A stretch of DNA of 64,000 nt from Nostoc sp. KVJ3. GTDB lineage: Bacteria > Cyanobacteriota > Cyanobacteriia > Cyanobacteriales > Nostocaceae. Location of the stretch: assembly GCF_026127265.1 (NCBI RefSeq), contig NZ_WWFG01000002.1:2418001-2482000 (forward strand), in the 5' to 3' direction. Below the pieces are notes generated by a model. The model was not told the origin of the DNA and made no database searches. It saw nothing but the letters and a program-made list of their open reading frames with translations. A program made the position numbers and the translations under genes. Below, piece after piece: positions 35,754-45,373 of the stretch; positions within the stretch are counted from its first letter, which is position 1; the number at the start of each line of letters is the position of its first letter.

Positions 35754-36120
35754 AACATACAATTTATGTCCCTAGTTTACCTCACCATCAATCCCTCTCC
35801 TTATAAAGGATCGTGAGACAGGATGAGGTTTTGCATCTTATTTAATCCACGTTCCTAAATATTTATGCTGTTATGCTCTTTAAATAGATTTACAAATGCA
35901 AATTAATTATTGATGTACTTTTTAATAAGTGTAATTTTGGCGAGGAAAATCCCTAGTTAAGTTCTTTAAAAGACTTCTATTCTTCTTATTGTTCCAATTG
36001 CCAAGAGCATAATGCTTAAAAACTATACTATGCCAGCAATAGTTTTCTGAGATTTAATTATTGATAAGCGAAGGAAGTAGCACAAAGGTTTTTTAACAGT
36101 TAAATTTGACACCGATAACA

Positions 36121-38829
36121 ATGACTAATTTGCTCGATTTCAATACTTCTAAACAGTTCATTCAAAGCAACAACCCTTTCCCTTTGGATGCACCCAATAC
36201 TGTATGGATGCTAAAAGATGGAGCAATGGCAGTGTTTGCGATCGCAACTATCAATGGCATTCCCCAAGGAGCGCGACGCTATCTTTTCGATGTTGCTTCA
36301 GGAGATGTGCTATTCGGTATCGTAACTGCATTGGAAGGTCAGTCTTATCAATTAATTGCTATTGCTTACGAAGAGACCGGCCTACTACCAATTGAGATGA
36401 GAGATTGGGTAGAGCAAGTAATTTCACAGCGCAATGGCACAAGGGAGTTGTTTTTTCAGCAGTTGCAACAGTGGAATGATCGCTTGGCTGGAATTTTTCA
36501 AGAGGTGGATATTTCCCTCAATGGTATTAATTTAGAAGGAATAGATACTTTAGAGTTGGTCAGTGAACACCTCGATCAATTCCATGCTGACTTGTTACTT
36601 TGTCTACATCAACTCGACCAGAAAGAGACTCTAACACGCTCTGAGCAGTTTCGTTCGCGCCAACGATTGAATCAAGAAGCGAGCGATCGCGCTGTCAACA
36701 ATCTCACAGCTATTTTTCGCCGTAAAGAAGCAGAATTTTTTCAAGAAGGAACAGCTTTATTAATTGCAGCAGGGGCGGTTGGTAGAGCGATGGGAATTGA
36801 TATTCGTCCCCCAGGTAGGTCAGAAGACCCCAAGCGTGTTAAAGACCCCCTAGAGGCGATTGCCCGCGCATCTCGGATTCGGACTCGTCGAGTTATTTTG
36901 CGGGGTGCTTGGTGGGAGTTTGACTCTGGCGCGATTTTGGCATACACGGCGCAGGATGAACGGCCTCTAGCTTTGCTTCCCGGCAGTGGCAATCGTTACG
37001 AAATCTTCGATCCCGAACAAATGCGGCGCATTCCGCTCACTGCAAATACGGCTCAGTTGATTTCGCCTGTTGCCTATGTTTTCTATCGGCCATTCCCGGA
37101 AAAAGTCCTCAAATCCGTAGAAATTTTCAAGTTTGCTACGAAGGGGATACTGCGGGATGGAGCAACAGTTTTAATTCTGGGTGCTGTTATTGCCATATTG
37201 GGGATGCTAGTTCCCCAGGCGACGGGGATTTTAATTGATAATGCCATTCCCAGTGCAGATCGCGGATTAATTTTTCAAATAGCTTTGGGGTTAGTCGCCG
37301 TAAATTTTGGTAGCACTTTATTAGATTTGGTGCAAAATGTCGCTACTACTCGCGCTCAAGCTCTTGCTGAAGTTCAAACTCAGGCGGCAACTTGGGATCG
37401 GCTGCTGAAATTACCCCCACCTTTCTTTCGTAAGTATACCATCGGTGACTTGCAAGCTCGGGTTTCTGGTATCACCCACCTGAACGAAATTTTGACTGGC
37501 ACTGTCATGAGGTCACTATTCGACAGCTTGTTTTCCCTGTTGAATTTGGGTTTACTCCTTTCTTACAATGCCCAATTGGCCTTGGTAGCCATTGCTGTAG
37601 CGGCAGTCAATATCGCTATTACCTTCTTTTCTTTCTTTGTTTCCCGCCAAAAAATGATTCCTATGCAAGAAATCACCGGAGAAATATCCGGGTTAACTGT
37701 GCAGTTAATTGGGGGAGTCACAAAGTTACGAGTTTCCGGTTCAGAAGAAAGGGCTTTTGCCTATTGGTCGAAAAAGTTTGGACAACAACTCAATTTAATG
37801 CTGAGTACAGAAGCAATTGAAGATTCTGTAACGCTTTTGAATATGATTTTACCAACTGTTAGTTCCATAGCGGTTTATGCTCTGGCAATAACCCTAATTG
37901 TTCAAGCCCAATCCCAAGGACAGACAGGATTTTCTACAGGAACTTTCTTGGCGTTTAATGCCGCTTTCGGGACTTTTGTTGGTGGTGTCACGGGTTTGAG
38001 TGGCACGATTATTAAATTGATGGAAGTGAATATTATTTGGGAGCGAGTTAAGCCAATTCTGGAAGCCAAACCGGAAGTTGACGATGATAAAACTGATCCA
38101 GGGCGCTTGATGGGTGGAATTAAACTGGATCGGGTTAGTTTTCGTTATGGGGAAGATCGACCATTGACCCTGGATAAAGTGACAATTGAAGCTAAGGCGG
38201 GAGAATTTATTGCTTTAGTTGGGCCATCAGGAAGCGGTAAATCAACAACCATACGGTTAATGTTAGGTTTTGAGCAACCAGAAGAAGGAACAATTTATTA
38301 TGATGGTCAGGATTTATCGGGGTTAGATATTTGGGCAGTCCGGCGACAATTAGGTGTGGTTTTACAGAATGGTCGGATTAATAGTGCTTCGATTTTTGAG
38401 AATATTTGTAGTGGTGCATTAGTGACAATGGATGAAGCTTGGGAAGCAGCAAGAATGGCAGGATTTGCCCAAGATATCGAACAAATGCCGATGGGAATGC
38501 ACACGGTAATTTCGGAAGGAGGAACTAATCTTTCGGGAGGACAACGCCAGAGGTTGTTAATTTCTCGTTCTTTGGTTTTGAAACCGAGAATTCTGATTTT
38601 TGATGAAGCGACGAGTGCGTTGGATAATCGCACCCAAGCAATTGTCAGTGAAAGTTTGGAACAGTTAAAGGTAACAAGAATTGTTATTGCTCACCGCTTG
38701 AGTACGATTCGCAATGCTGACCGCATTTATGTAATTGTTGCGGGGGAAGTTAAGCAGGTAGGAAATTTTGAGGAATTGATGTCTCAACCGGGAATGTTTG
38801 CTGATTTGATGGCGCGACAGGTGGCTTGA
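36121..38829 (+). CDS. NHLM-type RiPP export ABC transporter (ABC2-like permease/ATPase)
   Basis: The product has 902 residues from the ATG at 36121; the open frame extends to a TTG at 36106. The first about 330 residues form the unusual N-terminal region of NHLM_micro_ABC2 proteins (with RFRSRQRLNQEA-like and RTRRVILRGAWWEFDSGAIL segments) instead of a peptidase. A six-helix ABC exporter domain (about 345-620) follows, then an ATPase with Walker A GPSGSGKST, signature LSGGQRQR and Walker B ILIFDEATSALD. In the known clusters this protein pairs with a C39-peptidase ABC transporter, and that gene follows 104 bp downstream. It exports peptides with Nif11 or nitrile-hydratase-like leaders. Confidence 0.88.
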   Translation: MTNLLDFNTSKQFIQSNNPFPLDAPNTVWMLKDGAMAVFAIATINGIPQGARRYLFDVASGDVLFGIVTALEGQSYQLIAIAYEETGLLPIEMRDWVEQVISQRNGTRELFFQQLQQWNDRLAGIFQEVDISLNGINLEGIDTLELVSEHLDQFHADLLLCLHQLDQKETLTRSEQFRSRQRLNQEASDRAVNNLTAIFRRKEAEFFQEGTALLIAAGAVGRAMGIDIRPPGRSEDPKRVKDPLEAIARASRIRTRRVILRGAWWEFDSGAILAYTAQDERPLALLPGSGNRYEIFDPEQMRRIPLTANTAQLISPVAYVFYRPFPEKVLKSVEIFKFATKGILRDGATVLILGAVIAILGMLVPQATGILIDNAIPSADRGLIFQIALGLVAVNFGSTLLDLVQNVATTRAQALAEVQTQAATWDRLLKLPPPFFRKYTIGDLQARVSGITHLNEILTGTVMRSLFDSLFSLLNLGLLLSYNAQLALVAIAVAAVNIAITFFSFFVSRQKMIPMQEITGEISGLTVQLIGGVTKLRVSGSEERAFAYWSKKFGQQLNLMLSTEAIEDSVTLLNMILPTVSSIAVYALAITLIVQAQSQGQTGFSTGTFLAFNAAFGTFVGGVTGLSGTIIKLMEVNIIWERVKPILEAKPEVDDDKTDPGRLMGGIKLDRVSFRYGEDRPLTLDKVTIEAKAGEFIALVGPSGSGKSTTIRLMLGFEQPEEGTIYYDGQDLSGLDIWAVRRQLGVVLQNGRINSASIFENICSGALVTMDEAWEAARMAGFAQDIEQMPMGMHTVISEGGTNLSGGQRQRLLISRSLVLKPRILIFDEATSALDNRTQAIVSESLEQLKVTRIVIAHRLSTIRNADRIYVIVAGEVKQVGNFEELMSQPGMFADLMARQVA

Positions 38830-38933
38830 ATGAGAAGCATACAGCTTATTCGTCACCCAATAGGGCAAATTTTTCTTCAGATGGATACTCTACAACATAG
38901 AACAAATATTTTTGACTCGAACTGTCAGAACTA

Positions 38934-41084
38934 ATGAGTAAATACGCATGGATTCGTCAGCAAAGTTCGGAAGATTGCGCCGCCGCCAGTTTAGCCATCG
39001 TTTTAAAACATTACGGCAAAAATATTCCCATTAACCGAGTGCGGGAAGCTATTGGCACCCAAATGAGTGGCACTAATTTACTAGGTTTAAAGCGTGGTGC
39101 AGAAAGCTTAGGATTTATCGCTAAAGGGTTTCAAGCACAAACGGAATGGCTCGAAAATTTAGATAATGCAACTCTGCCGACAATTTTGTATTGGCAGGGT
39201 TATCATTTTGTTGTATTGCTGGCTAAAGAAGGGGAAAAATTTGTTCTGTCAGATCCTGGTATAGGCATTCGCTATGTCGATCACACTGAGTTATTGGAAA
39301 GCTGGCAAGGAAATTTAGCTTTATTATTAAAACCCCATCCTTTCAAGTTTCCACTAATTCAAAATAACCACCAAAAGCTTTGGACAAATTGGCGCAAACG
39401 TTTATTTCCTCTGCGTTGGTATTTTCTGGGACTGTTGTTACTAAATGTACTATTTAGTGGAACGTTAGTAGCTGTACCTATCTTGCAGCAAATACTCATT
39501 GATTACCTCTGGCAATCTTCAATTTTATTGCCATCTTTAATGATGATTTTCATCAGTTTAGGAGGTGTTGTTTTATTTAATTTTGGACTAAATTTTGCCC
39601 ATGCAAACTTAGTAACTTTCTTAATAAAGAGTTTAGAAACAAGTTTAAGAACGGATTTTGGTGAGCAATTACTCCAGTTGCCATTGCCTTATTTTGAAAC
39701 TCGTAGTTATGGCACTATTCAACTACGATTAAGTGATATTGCAGCCATTAGCCAACTGTTCGATCTGCTGTTGGTAAATTTGCCAACACGGACATTTTGT
39801 GGTTTGCTAGGATTAACAGTATTATACTTATATCATCCTGTTTTATCGTTAAATATTGCAGCGATCGCTATTTTACTCAGTGCTATCTTTAGCCTTGTCT
39901 ATCCTCGCATTCAGCAAGCTAATTATCGAATATGGTTAACTTCTGGGCAAAACTTCTTTCTGCTTTCCCAAATATTTGTCAACGCGCTGACGATTAAAAC
40001 AACCGCTAGTGCCTCTTTTTTAAAGCAAGAATTGCTCTTGAAACAAGAGGAGGAAATCACCGCCAATGTTCAAAATAGCAGAATTAATAATTTAATTAAC
40101 AGCCTACTCTCTCTGCTTTCAGAACTCGGAAAAATAACGATATTAGCAGTGACTTGTTGGTTATTTCTCCAGCAAAAACTCACACTTGGAACTTTTGTTG
40201 CTGTAGTTTTTCTGGCAAATTTGGTTATAGAAGCTGGGAATGCTTGGCTCAAATTTATTCTGGAGTTTACGAAAATAAAAACACAAATTCAAGAATTAGA
40301 AGAATTGTTTCACGTTCATCCCGAAACCTCAGAAAATAATCCAAATAATTGGCTTGAACTTTCTCCCCAGCAAGATATTGTTTGTAAACAACTGAACTTT
40401 CAATATCCTGGCAGATTACCTTTACTCAAAGATTTTTCTGCAACTCTTCCCGGTGGACAAATAATAGCAATTATTGGACATTCTGGTTGTGGTAAAAGTA
40501 CGTTAGTCAAGCTGTTGACTCGTCTCTACACTTTACAAAAAGGTGATATCTTTTTTGGAACTGATAACCTGCAAGATTTGCCCCTAGAATGCCTACGCCG
40601 TCAAATTGTTTTAGTGAGTCAAGAATCCCGCTTTCTCACCCGTTCTATTGCCGATAACTTGCGGTTGGGAGTTCCCGATGCCACGATGGAAGAATTAGTA
40701 GCTGCTTGCGAAATTGCGGCGGCTGGAGAATTTATTAATTTATTCCCAGAACGTTATGACACAATTTTAGGTGACTTTAGCGCCAACCTTTCAGATGGGC
40801 AAAAACAACGGATTGGGTTAGCAAGGGCTGTTTTAATGAATCCTCCAGTTCTGATTTTAGATGAAGCAACTGCTAACCTTGATCCACCTACAGAAGCCCG
40901 TGTTTTAGATGCTTTACTAGCACAGCGTCAAGGTAAAACGACAATTTTAGTCAGCCACCGACCGAGAGTAATTGCTAGAGCAAATTGGATTATTTTAATT
41001 GAGCATGGAGAGACAAAATTTAAAGGTACTATATCTGATTTTCGTAACTTAGCAGGCGCACATTTAGAATTTCTTAATCCTTGA
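38934..41084 (+). CDS. C39-peptidase-containing ABC transporter (NHLM ABC1-like)
   Basis: This 716-residue protein has a complete C39 peptidase at the N-terminus (about 1-130), with oxyanion Gln and catalytic Cys in QQSSEDCAAASLAIVL, His in WQGYHFVVL and Asp in LSDPGIG. The exporter helices (about 155-430) follow, then the ATPase domain with GHSGCGKST, LSDGQKQR and LILDEATANLD. The signature LSDGQ is slightly divergent from LSGGQ. The peptidase cuts leader peptides after GG while exporting the core. The two Nif11-type precursors downstream, each ending with AGG before a short core, are the obvious substrates. Confidence 0.9.
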   Translation: MSKYAWIRQQSSEDCAAASLAIVLKHYGKNIPINRVREAIGTQMSGTNLLGLKRGAESLGFIAKGFQAQTEWLENLDNATLPTILYWQGYHFVVLLAKEGEKFVLSDPGIGIRYVDHTELLESWQGNLALLLKPHPFKFPLIQNNHQKLWTNWRKRLFPLRWYFLGLLLLNVLFSGTLVAVPILQQILIDYLWQSSILLPSLMMIFISLGGVVLFNFGLNFAHANLVTFLIKSLETSLRTDFGEQLLQLPLPYFETRSYGTIQLRLSDIAAISQLFDLLLVNLPTRTFCGLLGLTVLYLYHPVLSLNIAAIAILLSAIFSLVYPRIQQANYRIWLTSGQNFFLLSQIFVNALTIKTTASASFLKQELLLKQEEEITANVQNSRINNLINSLLSLLSELGKITILAVTCWLFLQQKLTLGTFVAVVFLANLVIEAGNAWLKFILEFTKIKTQIQELEELFHVHPETSENNPNNWLELSPQQDIVCKQLNFQYPGRLPLLKDFSATLPGGQIIAIIGHSGCGKSTLVKLLTRLYTLQKGDIFFGTDNLQDLPLECLRRQIVLVSQESRFLTRSIADNLRLGVPDATMEELVAACEIAAAGEFINLFPERYDTILGDFSANLSDGQKQRIGLARAVLMNPPVLILDEATANLDPPTEARVLDALLAQRQGKTTILVSHRPRVIARANWIILIEHGETKFKGTISDFRNLAGAHLEFLNP

Positions 41085-41281
41085 TCAGCTAATGTAAAAT
41101 AAATTATCAATGTTGGATTTTCTTTCTCTATGATTTTTATATACTATAAATTGAAGTGCGAAATGTGGGCTTTAAGCAGACTTTTCTAAGCAGACTTTTC
41201 AGGGAGTCCGTTAATTCAATTGACACTTTTAGATACCCAAAAGCTCGAACTATACATAATTCAATTTAGTATAAAAAAGGA

Positions 41282-41310
41282 AATCAGGGCTAACGACGTT
41301 AGTCCTGATT
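41282..41310. terminator. Strong hairpin downstream of the transporter genes
   Basis: The arms aatcagggctaacg and cgttagtcctgatt pair at 13 of 14 positions. It lies about 200 bp past the transporter stop and belongs to a palindrome type (gctaacgacgttagt) frequent in Nostoc, so it may be a repeat used as terminator. The sequence between 41085 and 41281 shows nothing else. Confidence 0.45.
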
Positions 41311-41359
41311 CCACACTCTCTACAATGATTGGGAATTTTATTTTTGGAAGTCTCTAGTA

Positions 41360-41490
41360 AGTACCAGTTATCGAAAAAAGCTGTTTAACAGGCAGTTGTG
41401 GAGCAGTTTATCCTGGCGAATCAAGGGTTTGATGGGCTGGCAAGAACGGTTGGTTTCAAAAATCCTACCCGCGCTGTGTTATGATTCTGG
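41360..41490 (+). pseudogene. 3'-terminal relic of a RAYT/Y1 transposase
   Basis: This stretch closely resembles 45220-45345 (gagcagtttatcctggc, ggttggtttcaaaaatc) and translates to KKAV*QAVVEQFILANQGF with an in-frame stop. It is the tail of the same transposase type whose longer relic lies at 44940. In both places a Nif11 precursor gene follows on the opposite strand. Confidence 0.7.
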
Positions 41491-41521
41491 GACGACATTG
41501 GGACTACCCCTGTAGTAATTA

Positions 41522-41809
41522 TTATCTCATTTTAAACATCCCTCCTGCCACCAACTCCAATGCCTCATCAGATAGTTCCCCTTCCACACCCATCGCTGCG
41601 GCTTTCTCCATGATTTCTAAATATTGATCTACGGCTTCTTGGGGTGTAAACTCGTAGCCATATTTCATTCCTACTTCTGCAACAGAGTGAGCAGCATCCA
41701 TCATCATTGACTCATCTTCTTTGCCTTCTATAGCTTTGAGGAAGTCCTGTTGCAAAGCAATATCAGTATTAACTTTGGCGAAAAATTCTGCACAAGATTG
41801 TTTACTCAT
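41522..41809 (-). CDS. Nif11-type RiPP precursor peptide 1
   Basis: The product has 95 residues from the ATG at 41809 (MSKQSCAEFFAKVNTD), which has aagga upstream; the frame extends to 41851. The leader is a typical Nif11-like domain (AEFFAKVNTDIALQQDFLKA, YGYEFTPQEAVDQY) ending in the cleavage site LSDEALELVAGG. Only five residues follow, MFKMR, with no Ser, Thr or Cys to modify, although Met, Phe, Lys and Arg side chains or the termini could be altered. It is either a remnant precursor or one with a very small product. The C39 transporter lies 0.4 kb away, and a paralogue is at 45374. Confidence 0.82.
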   Translation of the reverse strand: MSKQSCAEFFAKVNTDIALQQDFLKAIEGKEDESMMMDAAHSVAEVGMKYGYEFTPQEAVDQYLEIMEKAAAMGVEGELSDEALELVAGGMFKMR

Positions 41810-42036
41810 TTGATTTTTCCTTTTAGACAAATAATTGTTTTCATGATCCAAGAATATCGTGAGACATTGTCCAGAGTAATCAGTATTTACTCTTAATCAA
41901 TGATGAAAATTCTGATTTAATTAGGATTTCTGTACAAATAACCTGAACAATTTTTATGTGAAAGCTAAATTTAGCAAGCTATTCCAAATAAAATTTTGTA
42001 CAACTTAATTTTTACATAATGCCTTAGTGGGACTTA

Positions 42037-42200
42037 GAGGTTGTTTGAAAAGTATTTAGCTGTGGCTTTAGGCACTTGTTGATCCCCCCTAACCCCCCTT
42101 AAAAAGGGGGGAACTGGAATCAAAGTCCCCCAATTTATCGGGGGATTTAGGGGGATCTAAAACGTTTTGCTACTAAGAAAAGGACTTTTCGAATATCCTC
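42037..42200. mobile_element. MITE-type element, uninterrupted copy
   Basis: The ends gaggttgtttgaaaagt and acttttcgaatatcctc are inverted repeats with a few mismatches, flanked by tta duplications (42034-42036, 42201-42203). The interior matches the outer element at 23191 almost word for word, apart from the nested insertion there. The rest of the 41810-42464 gap holds the promoter region of precursor 1 and AT-rich DNA without further features. Confidence 0.82.
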
Positions 42201-42464
42201 TTAGACAACAAACACCAAAAAAATGCCTCATATCTATATACAGAGAAATTTTAACTTTTTTTTATTTGGTTTGTAGATATATCTTAGTTTGAGCTATTTT
42301 CGGATATTGACTATATTTTCATTGCCTACAAGAGTTTGAGGTTTGTTTATTCTTCAAAAGTCCTTAGTAAATTAGCAGTATTTTCACTGAATTATTTCAT
42401 AAATATTGATAGTATAGTATTTATGTAATACAAAATCTAGCAGTGGCGATATAGATATCAATGT

Positions 42465-43148
42465 ATGACTAATTTGAGAATTTTGGTGGCAAGCGCATTC
42501 TCAGAAAAAATATTGTCAGCCATGAAAAAATACGATGATGAAATTATAGTTTGGGATTTAGCCAAAGGAAAAATTACGGTTGATTTTTTGAGAGTTGAGA
42601 AAATAAATTTTATAATTTCTTTTGGATACAATTACATTTTTCCCCCTTCAGTAATTGAATATTGCCCAATTATCAATTTACATGCAAGCTACTTACCTTG
42701 GAATCGAGGCCCAGTCCCTAATTTCTGGAGTTGGTTAACCGATAGTCCTAAAGGTGTAACTATGCACTATATTGATGCTGGCATTGATACAGGAGATATC
42801 ATAGCCCAGAAAAAACTTGATTTGTTACACGATGGGATGACGCTTAATCAAACCTATTGGGCAACTATAGAGGCACTTGTGGAAGTGTTCACAGAAACTT
42901 GGCCTTTAATTAGAGAGGGTAAAAATCAAAGATATCCTCAAATAGGTCAAGGAAGCTGCCACACTCTGAAAGATATTATTCCCTTCCAAGATGTTTTGAA
43001 AAATAGCTCAGAGGATACACCGATTCGAGAACTACGTGAAGCGATTCAATCAAAGTTAGATAGTACCAAAAAAGCCGAAGCTATTTCGCAGGGGGATTTC
43101 TGGATGCGTCTCTCTCAGCAGCGATCGCGCAAACAGGTTAAAAATTGA
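42465..43148 (+). CDS. Formyltransferase-fold enzyme in the RiPP locus
   Basis: This 227-residue protein has the N-terminal catalytic domain of folate-dependent formyltransferases. N71 and H73 lie in INLHASYLPWNRGPVPNFW and D111 in DAGIDTGDI, which is the complete Asn-His-Asp set of methionyl-tRNA, GAR and sugar formyltransferases. It lacks the C-terminal tRNA-binding domain of Fmt, so an amino-sugar or amino-acid/peptide amine is more likely to be the acceptor. The position between a RiPP precursor and a RiPP-type methyltransferase suggests N-formylation of a peptide, but this is an inference. Upstream DNA is AT-rich with no clear RBS. Confidence 0.82.
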   Translation: MTNLRILVASAFSEKILSAMKKYDDEIIVWDLAKGKITVDFLRVEKINFIISFGYNYIFPPSVIEYCPIINLHASYLPWNRGPVPNFWSWLTDSPKGVTMHYIDAGIDTGDIIAQKKLDLLHDGMTLNQTYWATIEALVEVFTETWPLIREGKNQRYPQIGQGSCHTLKDIIPFQDVLKNSSEDTPIRELREAIQSKLDSTKKAEAISQGDFWMRLSQQRSRKQVKN

Positions 43149-43210
43149 CATCATCCCCTACTAACGGAAGCGATATAGCAGGGGTCTTCCCAGCAATTTA
43201 GATAAGCAGC

Positions 43211-43308
43211 TAGTAGTCTGTCAAATTCATTTTGACGGTTAGAGAGACGCGATAAATCGCCGTCTCTACAGCGAATTTATCCATCAATTATTTATTGACA
43301 GACTACTA
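43211..43308. repeat. 98-bp foldback element with 14-bp perfect terminal repeats
   Basis: The ends tagtagtctgtcaa and ttgacagactacta are perfect inverted repeats. A nested palindrome agagacgcgataaatcgccgt lies inside. A half copy is found at 10794-10806. It separates the converging formyltransferase and methyltransferase genes. Confidence 0.65.
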
Positions 43309-43395
43309 CTCATACCCTGGTAGTGCGATCAGTGCTGATGCACAGGCTACCCCAACTCCCTAGATTTCTGATAACTTGAACAAGTAATCGGCACT

Positions 43396-44898
43396 TTAGG
43401 GTTTTTGATATCTAACTAAAAATTGCCAATGAACAATATCTAAATCGTTAATTTCTAACTTTTCTCGATAGTTATTGGCGGTGTTATCAGAATCATTAAA
43501 GAAAACTTCAAACCCCAATCGCTGAAAACCTGCTTCTTGAAAAATCCGGTTTAACCGCAAAGGTGTGTAAAGAATTTGACGATTATAGCGATTTTTGTGG
43601 TAATAATTAGCACTATCGGTTAAGTTAATAATACTATCAGTTAACCAATGGGATTTAGAGGAATCTAAATAAGCTATTTCTAAGTCACAGTAAATGGTTG
43701 GAAAAAAGCCATAGATTTTACCACCTGGTTTAAGAACCTGATAAAATTCTCGAATCATTTGACGGTTTTTTAGATCATCATCAGAAACTACGGCATTGAC
43801 AACGATTACATAATCAAATTTACTTTTCCAATCAGACTTTTGTTCTGTTAATTTGGTGGAATCAGCTTCTTCAAAAACGAATTGGTCTGCTTTTAGGTTC
43901 AACTTTCTAGAAAATTCTTGCAAATTTTCTTGACCTTTACTAATCGCATTTGAGGAAAAGTCAGTACAAAAAATTTGTTGAATCTTCGGACAAAATTCTA
44001 GTAATTTTTTTTGTATATAAACTTCAGAACCACAGCCAGGAATTAAAACTTGAATATCAGGTGAGTTAGGAATATCAAAATTAGGCACTCGCACTGAAGG
44101 ATGTATAATGGCTTCACAAAGGTTTGTGTCTGGCGTGACACTGAAGATATGCTTTTCGTAGTCTTTGTGAATTTCGTCCCAGGAAAGTTTTTCTTGTTCA
44201 GTAGGTTTGGAAGTGAAGTGACGGGGAATTAGCCACTTATAATCATTCGCATTTTTTCGTTTTTGATTTTTAGTGAATGCCTCGACAATTTCACCATTTG
44301 CTTGCACTTCTGCCAGCATTGCATGACCTAAAAGTAAGCTGAGAAATGGCTCAATTACTTTTGGTGAAATTCCCGGAATTTGGGCAGATATTTGATCAAG
44401 AGTTTGGGGAATACTGAGTAAAGAAACTAATGCTCCTCCGCGCCAGTCGAGGACAATTTCTGCGGGAGAATAAGAGGATTTTAAGATGATTTTTCCCTGA
44501 TTTTGGTGGGAAACAGCGAAGCGAGAGAGGATGTATTTATTTTCTGGTGCTACTTTTAGTTGGGGAAATTCATAATTGCTAGTAACGGGAATCGCTGTGG
44601 CAATTTTATCTCCATCGACGACTAAGTAATGGCTAATCCAGCCAAGATTAATTAGCTTTTTGAGATGGTGAATAAATTTTATTCTTGCTTCAAAACCATC
44701 TTTATCCAATACAAATTGTTTAAGTTCGGCGGCTGTAATTTCGGCTTTTTTTAAAGATTCTAGGGCATAGATTAGCCCTGGTTGAGCATTTTTAAAAGTG
44801 AGTTGGCGCTCTCCTGATACAAGGGTTATTTGTTCGCTTTCGTTGGGTGCAATTAGGAGAACGTCTTTGTTGAATGAAAGTAAAAATTCTGCTGACAT
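43396..44898 (-). CDS. SAM methyltransferase fused to a SagB-like N-terminal peptide-modification domain
   Basis: This 500-residue protein has two parts. Residues 1-200 (LTFKNAQPGLIYALESL, ILSRFAVSHQNQGKIILKSS, VLDWRGGALVSLLSIPQTLD, LLLGHAMLAE) have the wording and order of the N-terminal domain of SagB/ThcOx-type peptide dehydrogenases, but no flavin domain follows. Residues about 240-500 are a class I methyltransferase with motif I IQVLIPGCGSEVYIQ, FDYVIVVNAVVSDDD and the post-motif YQVLKPGGKIYGFFP. The first domain could bind precursor peptides, making this a peptide O-, N- or C-methyltransferase. It lies between the two precursor genes, on their strand. Assignment of the first domain is by eye and needs a profile search. 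Confidence 0.75.
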   Translation of the reverse strand: MSAEFLLSFNKDVLLIAPNESEQITLVSGERQLTFKNAQPGLIYALESLKKAEITAAELKQFVLDKDGFEARIKFIHHLKKLINLGWISHYLVVDGDKIATAIPVTSNYEFPQLKVAPENKYILSRFAVSHQNQGKIILKSSYSPAEIVLDWRGGALVSLLSIPQTLDQISAQIPGISPKVIEPFLSLLLGHAMLAEVQANGEIVEAFTKNQKRKNANDYKWLIPRHFTSKPTEQEKLSWDEIHKDYEKHIFSVTPDTNLCEAIIHPSVRVPNFDIPNSPDIQVLIPGCGSEVYIQKKLLEFCPKIQQIFCTDFSSNAISKGQENLQEFSRKLNLKADQFVFEEADSTKLTEQKSDWKSKFDYVIVVNAVVSDDDLKNRQMIREFYQVLKPGGKIYGFFPTIYCDLEIAYLDSSKSHWLTDSIINLTDSANYYHKNRYNRQILYTPLRLNRIFQEAGFQRLGFEVFFNDSDNTANNYREKLEINDLDIVHWQFLVRYQKP

Positions 44899-44939
44899 TT
44901 AATTTATTGTTGAAGATAAAGTTTTAATAGTGTTGACAG

Positions 44940-45326
44940 ATGCCCCGCAAACCTCGCAATTTACAACCAGGATACTGCTACCACATCACTATTCGTTGCA
45001 ATAACCGGGAATTTAATCTCGCGCAACGGCAATGTCGTTTGACTGATGATGATTTAACTCAGTGGCATCCCGCATTTTTGCAGTTGGGTAAGAGTTTAGA
45101 GGAATACGCCCAGAGATATCGGGGTTTCTGTCAGAAATACAAGGGGAAAAAGAAACCAGCAGGTAAAAAATCTCACTGGGGAAACAAGTTACTCGCTGGT
45201 TTTTCCTTTTCTCAGTACCAGATATCGAAAAAAGCCGTTGAACAGGCTATTGTGGAACAGTTTATCCTGGCAAATCAAGCGTTTTACGGGCGGGTAAGGG
45301 CAGTTGGTTTCAAAAATCTTACCTGA
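44940..45326 (+). pseudogene. RAYT (REP-associated Y1 transposase) relic with central deletion
   Basis: The frame begins like a full transposase (MPRKPRNLQPGYCYHITIRC NNREF) and ends like one (LTDDDLTQWHPAFLQLGKSL, then KKSHWGNKLLAG). The whole middle, with the HUH metal site and catalytic Tyr, is missing. About 33 residues from the start are joined directly to the C-terminal part. It cannot be active. Its last 100 bp are duplicated at 41360-41490. Confidence 0.8.
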
Positions 45327-45373
45327 AATGTGTTGATGATTCTAGGACGAGACGAAACTACTCCTCATCTCAT

